Origin: Candidatus Minthosoma equi
GTDB taxonomy: Bacteria; Bacteroidota; Bacteroidia; Bacteroidales; Bacteroidaceae
Assembly: GCA_018064885.1 (NCBI GenBank)
Contig: JAGHUI010000051.1
Location: forward strand, 1 to 59,188
Reading direction: 5' to 3'
DNA length: 59,188 nucleotides
Shown piece by piece: positions 52,937-59,188 of this stretch (its first letter is position 1; every line of letters starts with the position of its first letter). The notes under the pieces were generated by a model. That model saw nothing but the letters and a program-made list of their open reading frames with translations. It was not told the origin of the DNA and searched no databases. Made by a program: the position numbers and the translations under genes.

Positions 52937-55399
52937 CTATTCTTGTATATAAACTCTCTGCACTCGGGTGCTTATGCCTGTGAGCACTTCGTATGGAATG
53001 GTGCCAAGAGCATCGCTGAGGACAGTAACAGGAAGATTGTTGCCGAATATCTCCACATGATCACCTTCCTTGCAATCAATATCTGTAACATCAATCATGC
53101 AGACATCCATACAAATGTTGCCTACATATTCCGCTTTCTTTCCGTTCACCAAGCAATAGCAATTTCGGTTGCCAAGATGACGGTCAAGACCATCGGCATA
53201 GCCAATAGGAATTGCAGCAATGCGGCTGTCTCTCGCCAAAGTAGTGCGTCGTGAATATCCGATTGTGTCACCTGCTGGCACATCACGAATCTGCAAGATT
53301 GTTGTCTTCAGGGTTGCCACATTATTGAGAATGGCATTGTTGCGGGCATTTATTCCATAAAGTCCAAGACCTAAGCGAACCATGTCGAGATGATATTCTG
53401 GGAAATGCTCAATGCCTGCAGAGTTGCAGATGTGGCGAATTATCTTGTGGGAATAGGCATCCTGCAACTGGCGGCTCGCCTTATCGTACAGTTCAAACTG
53501 GCGATGAGAGAAATCGTCAAACTCATTGCCATCACTTCCAACGAAATGGCTGAACACAGAGCAAGGGACAAGGGCTGTCTGTCGGCAAAGACGCTCGATG
53601 AGACGAGGCATGTCTTTTTCTGGATTGAAGCCAAGGCGATGCATGCCTGTGTCAAGCTTTATATGAACAGGGAAGTTGGTGATACCTTCCTTTTCGGCGG
53701 CATGGATAAGCTGCTCAAGGAGTTCAAAGCTAAACACTTCCGGCTCAAGACGATAGTCAAACAGCATCTTGAACGATGTTGTCTCTGGATTCATCACCAT
53801 GATATTTGCCGTAATGCCTGCTTTTCGGAGATCAACGCCTTCGTCTGCCACGGCAACAGCAAGGTAATCCACGCCATTGTCCTGAAGCGTCTTGCTTGTT
53901 TCCAAGGAACCCACTCCATAACCGCTTGCCTTGACCATGCACACCATCTTTGTTTCTGGTTTCATGAAATGGCGGTAATAGCGCACGTTGTTCACGAGTG
54001 CATTAAGGTTCACTTCGAGGATTGTCTGATGGACCTTCAAAGTGAGAAGGTCGCAGATATTATCGAAATGGAAACGGCGCGCTCCCTTGATGAGGATGAA
54101 CTCGTCCCTCAAATTCTCAAAGACCTCGCTATTCACCAATTCTTCTGTGGAATGGAACATGTGATGCTCCATTGGGAAGTAGTCTGCACACATGGATATT
54201 TCTTCTCCCACACCAATCACCTTTTCTATTCCGCGGGAATCTGCCATCTGGGCAACTCGGCTGTAAAGAGAGCGTGGCGATTCGCCTGATTGCAGGATAT
54301 CAGAAAGTATGAGGGTGCGATGCTGCTTGCGCGTTTCTGGACGGCGTGACATGAAGTCAAGAGCAATATCAAGAGAGTGAACATCGGAATTATAGGTATC
54401 ATTGATGAGGGTGCATCCATGCTTGCCGTCCTTAACCTCAAGGCGCATGGCTACCTGCTCAAGCTTGTTCATGCGCTGGCAAAGTTCTTCAATGCTGATA
54501 TTTGTCTTGAGCGAAAGAATGGTAGAGAAGCAAGTGATGGAGTTTTCTATTGACGCATCATCGATGAAATTTATCTTGAAACTGCCAACCTGACCATTAT
54601 ACTCAAAATAGACAACTGCATGCTGATTGTCCTTTTCTATGTTGCGAACCTGAAGCGATACCTTATGAACATTCTCTGGAAGCAGGGAGGCGCAGCGCTG
54701 AATGGTTGAACTTTGAGAATTTATGATAACAGTTTGGCATCCCTTGAAAAGCTGCATCTTTTCAGAGCACTTGATGTCGTAGCTCATAAAGTTCTCCTGA
54801 TGAGCAACGCCAAGATTTGTCATAACACCCACGGTTGGCTTCACGATGCGCTCAAGTTTGCCCATCTCTCCTGGCATGGAAATACCTGTCTCAATTATCG
54901 CCAAATCATTGTGGCTGCTTATAAGCCACACGCTCAGAGGTACTCCGACCTGGCTGTTGTAGCTTCTCGGAGAACGGCACACGTTGTAATCTGGAGAAAG
55001 AAGCTGGTAGAGCCATTCCTTTACTGTTGTCTTTCCGTTTGAGCCAGTAATAGCAATAACAGGAATATCAAGCCGGGAACGATGATAGGCAGCAAGGTCC
55101 TGCAATGCCTTGAGAGGGCTGTCAACAATTAGGAAATTAGCATCGTCCATGCTTTCCATGTTGAAAAGGGAGTCACAATGAGCCTGTTCCTCCACAACGA
55201 AATTTCTCACGCCGCGGCGATAAAGCTCACTTATGAACTTATGTCCATCATTCTTTTCTGTTTTAAGTGCAAAGAAAAGTGTTTCTTCTGGAAAACACAA
55301 GCTTCGGCTATCAATGAGGAGCCAATTGATTTTTGCGTCTGCCGTTCCCATACGGCGCGCGCCAACAACTTTGGCTATATTTGCTATATTGTATGTCAT
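52937..55399 (-). CDS. murF: Bifunctional MurF ligase / alanine racemase
   Basis: An 820-residue fusion that supplies and uses D-alanine for peptidoglycan. Residues about 1-440 are MurF (UDP-MurNAc-tripeptide:D-Ala-D-Ala ligase), with the ATP loop ITGSNGKTTVKEWL near 116-129 and the Mur ligase region LINDTYNSD near 330. Residues about 455-820 are a PLP alanine racemase, with MVCMVKASGYGVGS (Schiff-base Lys near 489), HIKLDTGMHRLGF and the C-terminal IGYADGLDRHLGN and GNICMDVCMIDVT. This fusion is usual in Bacteroidetes. Promoter motifs directly upstream are absent; it is 70 bp from the GSCFA gene and probably shares its transcript. Confidence 0.96.
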   Translation of the reverse strand: MTYNIANIAKVVGARRMGTADAKINWLLIDSRSLCFPEETLFFALKTEKNDGHKFISELYRRGVRNFVVEEQAHCDSLFNMESMDDANFLIVDSPLKALQDLAAYHRSRLDIPVIAITGSNGKTTVKEWLYQLLSPDYNVCRSPRSYNSQVGVPLSVWLISSHNDLAIIETGISMPGEMGKLERIVKPTVGVMTNLGVAHQENFMSYDIKCSEKMQLFKGCQTVIINSQSSTIQRCASLLPENVHKVSLQVRNIEKDNQHAVVYFEYNGQVGSFKINFIDDASIENSITCFSTILSLKTNISIEELCQRMNKLEQVAMRLEVKDGKHGCTLINDTYNSDVHSLDIALDFMSRRPETRKQHRTLILSDILQSGESPRSLYSRVAQMADSRGIEKVIGVGEEISMCADYFPMEHHMFHSTEELVNSEVFENLRDEFILIKGARRFHFDNICDLLTLKVHQTILEVNLNALVNNVRYYRHFMKPETKMVCMVKASGYGVGSLETSKTLQDNGVDYLAVAVADEGVDLRKAGITANIMVMNPETTSFKMLFDYRLEPEVFSFELLEQLIHAAEKEGITNFPVHIKLDTGMHRLGFNPEKDMPRLIERLCRQTALVPCSVFSHFVGSDGNEFDDFSHRQFELYDKASRQLQDAYSHKIIRHICNSAGIEHFPEYHLDMVRLGLGLYGINARNNAILNNVATLKTTILQIRDVPAGDTIGYSRRTTLARDSRIAAIPIGYADGLDRHLGNRNCYCLVNGKKAEYVGNICMDVCMIDVTDIDCKEGDHVEIFGNNLPVTVLSDALGTIPYEVLTGISTRVQRVYIQE

Positions 55400-55469
55400 G
55401 AAATAATTCTTCCTTTAAATATATATATGTGTAATTTTACATGAAAGTCTTAGAAAAACAAGAAGCGAA

Positions 55470-56336
55470 TCAAACGGAATCTACAATTATAGTCCTATGC
55501 TGGCTTCTTGTCCACTCTTTCGCGGCTTTTGCAACGATATCTTTGGTCTTATTATTTAAATATGTGTCTTGGAATCTTTGCCAAATGTATTCTACCGCTT
55601 TTTCCGAAGGATGAATCATGTCGTCTGCATAGAAGCGGTAATCACGAAGCTCATCCATCATGATTTCGTAAGAAGGGAAGTATTCCACCCCCAAGTGATC
55701 TACTGCCATGAGAAGCGTGCCTTTGCTCACCTGATTGGTATGGTATCCGTCTCGCTTATGACGTATAGGACTCACCGTAAAAAGTATTTTCATCTTTGGA
55801 TTGACAGCGTTCAACGCATGAAGGAGCGTTTTCCATTCATCAACTATTTCCGCTACGGACAACTGCTGTCTGGCAAAAAGGCTGTCTAGCTGCTTATGAC
55901 AGTTGGCAACGAGCATTCCATTTTCCTTCAATCGGTAAATAATGGATGTGCCAAGCGTAACTATTAGTATGTCTGCTTCACGAAGAAATCTGCTCACTTC
56001 TGCTGTCGTGAGATTTATTTTTGTTACAAGATCTTCACACGAGGTTGAAGAAAAACTACTATGATGCATCCATGAATGCCAGATGCCAGAAGCATCTTGG
56101 ATAATTTCCTCCGACTGCTCACCAATGCATTTCTCATCAACACACCTCTGCAACGAAGCAGCTATACTGGCAGGATTGTAGAGAGTTCCAAAAGGATTCA
56201 CCAATGTATGAAAGCCGCCTTTCGTCATTTTCTTTCCAATTTCATCAGCAAAACATGAGCCTAAAAGCAGAATTTTCGACTCTGGCTCTATCTGCCATTT
56301 AGATTTTGGAATATCTATTTTTGTCATCAGTTCCAT
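55470..56336 (-). CDS. GSCFA domain-containing protein
   Basis: A 288-residue protein named for its motif, here LLLGSCFADEIGKKM near residues 22-36. Further marks are NPFGTLYNPASIA, ILIVTLGTSIIYRL and the C-terminal YRFYADDMIHPSEKAVEYIW with the Asp/His pair of an SGNH-like hydrolase. The family is widespread in Bacteroidetes and of unknown substrate. The frame opens at a GTG at 56357, but the ATG at 56336 (MELMTKIDIPKS) or 56327 is more likely. It is the first gene of a GSCFA, murF-alr, C10 protease unit. Confidence 0.87.
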   Translation of the reverse strand: MELMTKIDIPKSKWQIEPESKILLLGSCFADEIGKKMTKGGFHTLVNPFGTLYNPASIAASLQRCVDEKCIGEQSEEIIQDASGIWHSWMHHSSFSSTSCEDLVTKINLTTAEVSRFLREADILIVTLGTSIIYRLKENGMLVANCHKQLDSLFARQQLSVAEIVDEWKTLLHALNAVNPKMKILFTVSPIRHKRDGYHTNQVSKGTLLMAVDHLGVEYFPSYEIMMDELRDYRFYADDMIHPSEKAVEYIWQRFQDTYLNNKTKDIVAKAAKEWTRSQHRTIIVDSV

Positions 56337-56444
56337 AACGAAACATAAAAAATACACATCTTTATATTATATAGCACTCGAATTTATAATTATACAAAAC
56401 ACGAAGTTCGAGAATAAATTACACTTCACTTTGCTAACTGAAGG

Positions 56445-56452
56445 CAAAATTA
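56445..56452 (-). promoter_or_regulatory. -7 element of the GSCFA operon
   Basis: TAATTTTG on the minus strand matches the consensus. No good -33 is seen. The leader is about 105 nt. Confidence 0.45.
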
Positions 56453-56511
56453 CGGAATTTTATTAAAATGGTGACTATTTCATTAAGGTTTTTAATACGG
56501 AACATAAAAAA

Positions 56512-56545
56512 AGCACCGCCTGTGTGATGTCACATAGACGATGCT
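56512..56545 (-). terminator. Minus-strand terminator of the candidate small RNA
   Basis: A stem of about 13 pairs with two mismatches joins AGCACCGCCTGTGTG (56512-56526) to CACATAGACGATGCT (56531-56545), with a 4-nt loop. On the minus strand seven T follow (56506-56512). Confidence 0.7.
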
Positions 56546-56620
56546 CGTATCATTGAAAACACATCCCTCGTATTTACAACATGTATTATCCCGCATATTC
56601 AACATGAATTTACCCGAAAA

Positions 56621-56704
56621 GAAAACCGGACAAAAGCCTTGGCTCGTGCGACAAAGCTTTTGACTCGTTAGCCAAAAGCTTTGATTCATTAGACAAAAGT
56701 TTTG
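56621..56704. repeat. Array C: four units of exactly 21 bp
   Basis: Units 56621-56641, 56642-56662, 56663-56683 and 56684-56704 each end ACAAAAGCTTTTG or a near form, itself a palindrome. The flank CCGCATATT about 22 bp to the left also stands directly left of array A. Confidence 0.85.
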
Positions 56705-56815
56705 TTTTGTTTGCTTTTTTTCATTAGTTGCAAATAATAAAAGAAAAGGCAACTGATGAAAAAAAACGATAACGGAAGAATTTACTTGAACTTTTCAAGT
56801 ATTTCTTCTTGAACA

Positions 56816-56846
56816 CAAAGGTAAGAATTTTTTTTGAATTTGTCAA
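56816..56846 (-). promoter_or_regulatory. Promoter of the candidate small RNA
   Basis: On the minus strand TTG (56844-56846), exactly 20 bp, then TACCTTTG (56816-56823). It points into array C with no convincing ORF. Confidence 0.65.
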
Positions 56847-57108
56847 TATTTTCAGGATCAAGTATTGAAAAAAACATGTTTTTCTTGCGAAAAATACAAA
56901 TCAGGAAATATTTCGAACACGCAAAAATAGTCACTCAACACCTGTTTTGTCTTAATTTATGTTTCACGAAGACACCCGAAATGTATCCTTTAAGAGCAAA
57001 AACAGGCCATTTTGCAAACTCCATATTGCAAAACAACAAAATATAACACCGTTTTTGTATTCTTTTTAAAGAAAAACGAAGATTTTTTAAAAATAATAGA
57101 CTATAATG
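56847..57108. other. AT-rich intergenic stretch
   Basis: Between the small-RNA promoter and the MORN-gene promoter I see AT-rich DNA, with short ORFs that have no protein-like character. Confidence 0.4.
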
Positions 57109-57139
57109 TTGCAAGTAAACAAAAACGTCCGTACCTTTG
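57109..57139 (+). promoter_or_regulatory. Promoter of the MORN-repeat gene
   Basis: TTG (57109-57111), exactly 20 bp, then TACCTTTG (57132-57139). The leader before the ATG at 57201 is about 55 nt. Confidence 0.7.
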
Positions 57140-57200
57140 CAATGTCAAAAACAAAATGACACTTTTAATTTTAATTATTAACACTCAAAATTTAGATTTT

Positions 57201-57782
57201 ATGAAAAAGTTCATCATCGCTCTCTTAGCAGCTTTAACACTCGGTATTTTTGAAACAGTAGCTTTCGCAGCAACACCAAACGACAACGCTGGAACTTATT
57301 ATGGCAAAAAGAAGCACGGTAAGTACGAAGGTTATGGAGTTTATGTTTTTAACTGTGGCGACAAGTACGAAGGCAATTTTAGCAACGGAGTTTTTGAAGG
57401 CGAAGGCATTTACACTTATGCAAACGGCGACACTTACGTAGGCGAATTTAAGAATGGTAAGCAGAACGGTCACGGTGTAGCATACTACGAGAAGACTGGT
57501 AATATTTATGAAGGCAATTTTATCAACGGTGCACGCGAAGGCAAGGGCAAGTTTACATGGGCTAACGGTGCTGAATATGAAGGTGATTTCGTAGCTAACG
57601 CTCGCACAGGTCACGGTAAGCTCGTAGCAAGCACAGGTGATATTTATGTAGGCGATTTTAAGGATGGTGCATACGAAGGTAACGGTACACTTTACAAGGT
57701 TAACGGTCGTATTTATGCAGGAACTTGGAAGGCTAACCACATTACTTCTCTCGACTACAGCGCACTTTCAATTGCTGAATAA
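57201..57782 (+). CDS. Secreted MORN-repeat protein
   Basis: A 193-residue protein with signal peptide MKKFIIALLAALTLGIFETV and a cleavage site near AFAA. After a short KKKHGKYEGYG segment it is almost entirely MORN repeats of about 23 residues: YEGNFSNGVFEGEGIY, YVGEFKNGKQNGHGVA, YEGNFINGAREGKGKF, YEGDFVANARTGHGKL and YVGDFKDGAYEGNGTL. MORN repeats form a beta-hairpin rod used for protein or lipid contact; no enzyme domain is attached. The frame is open to 57012, but that part precedes the promoter, so the ATG at 57201 is used. The promoter is strong and the gene is followed by a clear terminator. Confidence 0.85.
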   Translation: MKKFIIALLAALTLGIFETVAFAATPNDNAGTYYGKKKHGKYEGYGVYVFNCGDKYEGNFSNGVFEGEGIYTYANGDTYVGEFKNGKQNGHGVAYYEKTGNIYEGNFINGAREGKGKFTWANGAEYEGDFVANARTGHGKLVASTGDIYVGDFKDGAYEGNGTLYKVNGRIYAGTWKANHITSLDYSALSIAE

Positions 57783-57904
57783 TTTTAATACAAAAACAAA
57801 ACAAATTTTATTTTACATTTTACAATTCCGAACTTTTGAAATCAAAAACAATCTATATAGAAAACACAATAAATAAGTATCATATCTAAAAAGTTTTAAT
57901 TCGG

Positions 57905-57938
57905 ATGTCCCACCTGCTTAGCGAAGTTTGGTGGGCAT
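57905..57938 (+). terminator. Terminator of the MORN gene
   Basis: ATG-CCCACC (57905-57914, T57908 bulged) pairs with GGTGGGCAT (57930-57938), with an inner CTT/AAG, followed by TCTTTTTATAT. Confidence 0.8.
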
Positions 57939-58028
57939 TCTTTTTATATACACTTGCCTTTCGTACAAATTATTGTTAATAAACAAACTTTATTATACAC
58001 ATATATAATATAGAAGCATAATTTTTGC

Positions 58029-58036
58029 TAACTTTG
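58029..58036 (+). promoter_or_regulatory. -7 element of gpmI
   Basis: TAACTTTG matches the consensus, with the ATG at 58083. No good -33 is seen; the upstream 57997-58013 holds an ACACATATATAATATAG copy of the recurring AT motif. Confidence 0.5.
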
Positions 58037-58082
58037 CAACGAAATAAAAAACAGAAGAAATAAAACTCTAAATTATATTATT

Positions 58083-59188
58083 ATGGCAAAGAAAGCTCTT
58101 TTGATGATTCTCGATGGTTGGGGAATCGGCGACAAAGGTAAGGGTGACGTGATTTACCAGACACCAACACCTTACATGGATTATCTGAATGCAAACTATC
58201 CAAATTCACAGGTTCTCACTTGCGGCGAGAACGTTGGTCTCCCAGATGGTCAGATGGGTAACTCTGAGGTTGGTCACCTTAACATCGGTGCAGGACGCAT
58301 CGTTTACCAGGACCTTGTTAAGATCAACCGTGCATGTGCTGACGGCTCTATCCTGAAGAACAAGGAGATTCAGGCAGCATACGGATATGCAAAGGAAACT
58401 GGCCACGCTGTTCACCTCATGGGACTCACTTCCACAGGTGGTGTTCACTCAAGCTTCGACCACATCCTCAAGCTTATTGACATCGCTAAGGAATATGGCG
58501 TGAACAATTGCTATGTTCACTGTTTCATGGATGGACGTGACACTGACCCTAAATCAGGCAAGGGCTTCATTGCTGATCTCCAGAAGCACATCGACGAGGT
58601 TGGTTGCGGCGCTATCGCAAGCATCATCGGCCGTTTCTATGCTATGGACCGCGATAAGCGTTGGGATCGTATCAAGGTTGCTTACGATCAGCTCATCGAA
58701 GGCAAGGGACGCAAGTGCGATGACATGGTAGAGGGCGTTCAATCTTGCTACGACAAGCATTGCGAGGAGTTCAAGGATACAGATGAGTTCATGGAGCCAC
58801 TTATCAACGCAAATGTTGATGGAACAATCAAGGAAGGCGATGTTGTTATTTTCTACAACTATCGTAACGACCGTGCTAAGGAGCTCACTATCGTTCTCAC
58901 TCAGCAAGACATGCCTGAGCAGGGCATGAAGACAATTCCAGGCCTTCAGTACTACTGCATGACTCCATACGATGCGTCGTTCACTGGCGTTCACATCCTC
59001 TTCCCTAAGGAGAATGTTGAGAACACTCTTGGCGAAATCATCTCTAAGAAAGGTCTCAAGCAGCTCCACACAGCAGAGACAGAGAAGTATGCTCACGTTA
59101 CATTCTTCTTCAATGGCGGTCGCGAGGCTCCATACGAGGGTGAGGAACGTATCCTTGTAAACTCTCCAAAGGTCGCAACCTACGACCT
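58083..59188 (+). CDS. gpmI: 2,3-bisphosphoglycerate-independent phosphoglycerate mutase, 3' end outside the window
   Basis: Interconverts 3- and 2-phosphoglycerate in glycolysis. The frame is open from the ATG to the window edge, giving 368 of about 505-510 residues. [12 protein letters not shown] starts the metal-binding phosphatase-like domain, and [17 protein letters not shown] near residue 58 contains the catalytic Ser. [27 protein letters not shown] and [13 protein letters not shown] mark the mutase domain. The remaining metal ligands lie beyond the edge. It has its own -7 element at 58029-58036. Confidence 0.96.
   Translation, partial: MAKKALLMILDGWGIGDKGKGDVIYQTPTPYMDYLNANYPNSQVLTCGENVGLPDGQMGNSEVGHLNIGAGRIVYQDLVKINRACADGSILKNKEIQAAYGYAKETGHAVHLMGLTSTGGVHSSFDHILKLIDIAKEYGVNNCYVHCFMDGRDTDPKSGKGFIADLQKHIDEVGCGAIASIIGRFYAMDRDKRWDRIKVAYDQLIEGKGRKCDDMVEGVQSCYDKHCEEFKDTDEFMEPLINANVDGTIKEGDVVIFYNYRNDRAKELTIVLTQQDMPEQGMKTIPGLQYYCMTPYDASFTGVHILFPKENVENTLGEIISKKGLKQLHTAETEKYAHVTFFFNGGREAPYEGEERILVNSPKVATYD

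Larger units (their letters stand above)
56505..56812 (-). ncRNA. Candidate structured small RNA carrying array C
   Basis: On the minus strand a consensus promoter (56816-56846) and a hairpin terminator with a T tract (56505-56545) bracket about 305 nt. Between them lie a 7-bp hairpin (56784-56800), a hairpin of up to 18 bp (arms about 56715-56731 and 56749-56766, including CATTAGTTGC/GCAACTGATG) and array C. The only ORF in it (56492-56752) runs through the terminator and encodes a repeat-derived peptide, so I favour an RNA gene. This is a prediction; no known RNA family was recognised. Confidence 0.5.

Noticed and set aside
53390-54289. 299-residue ORF antisense to murF-alr
   Set aside because: Shadow ORF with no motifs; the minus strand encodes clear racemase and ligase signatures.
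56492-56752. 86-residue minus-strand ORF with heptad-like peptide
   Set aside because: Its repetitive middle is just array C read in one frame, and its 3' part runs through a transcription terminator.
1-59188. Insertion sequence, prophage or integrative element
   Set aside because: No transposase, integrase, phage structural gene or paired attachment repeats were recognised.

Overview
The window looks like a chromosomal segment from a Prevotella-like member of the Bacteroidales. The evidence is the repeated promoter pattern TTTG/TTG, about 20 bp, then TAnnTTTG; weak Shine-Dalgarno signals; a MurF-Alr fusion; a GSCFA protein; LruC-type and T9SS-sorted surface proteins; a PorZ-like propeller; a C10 (streptopain-family) protease; and the dxs-trkA-trkH order. 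I see no phage genes, transposase genes, CRISPR array or rRNA. One tRNA (Asn, GTT) is present.

Layout. (1) 333-5601 (+): a glycan operon of DUF4254 protein, GT4, LicD, HisC-like aminotransferase, LicC-like cytidylyltransferase and a second LicD. (2) 5683-6237 (-): small outer-membrane barrel. (3) 6521-11327 (+): dxs, trkA, trkH, then a convergent tRNA-Asn. (4) 11714-16670 (+): GT4, GT2, SulP transporter, HI0933-type flavoprotein. (5) 16678-20706 (-): metG and a DUF2207 membrane protein, whose promoters share a repeat block. (6) 21405-23771 (+): LruC-type lipoprotein. (7) 23900-26356 (-): RNase R. (8) 26479-30928 (+): NAD-dependent epimerase, GH3 lipoprotein, AUR1-like PAP2 protein. (9) 30923-31984 (-): GT4 with a promoter that predicts a leaderless mRNA. 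(10) 32123-44172 (+): eleven closely packed genes for a surface glycan: GT9, metallophosphoesterase, LtaS-like phosphotransferase, three acyltransferases, GT14, LicD, IspD/TarI-like cytidylyltransferase, extended SDR and a GT-A transferase. (11) 44470-48177 (-): very large T9SS-type surface protein. (12) 48416-51361 (+): prmC and porZ-like. (13) 51364-56336 (-): GSCFA, murF-alr and C10 protease. (14) 57201-57782 (+): secreted MORN protein. (15) 58083-end (+): gpmI, cut by the window edge.

How the genes fit together. The unifying theme is cell-surface glycan building with phosphodiester decoration. There are two separate nucleotidyl-activation modules, each next to a LicD transferase: aminotransferase/LicC-like/LicD at 2053-5601 and LicD/IspD-TarI-like/SDR at 40569-43138. 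An LtaS-like phosphotransferase and an AUR1-like PAP2 protein add further phospholipid-linked chemistry. A PorZ-like protein, which in Porphyromonas handles anionic LPS for T9SS cargo, lies nearby.

The non-coding DNA is at least as interesting. Three arrays of about 21-bp units (20959-21043, 44236-44321, 56621-56704) have similar left flanks and palindromic units. One lies inside a predicted structured minus-strand RNA (about 56505-56812) with its own promoter and terminator. A tandem 73-bp repeat carries the DUF2207 promoter, and a block of it recurs at metG. A double-hairpin repeat has been absorbed in frame into a glycosyltransferase gene, and simple intergenic-type repeats sit inside an epimerase gene and prmC. 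All functions are judged from sequence reading alone; no database search was run.
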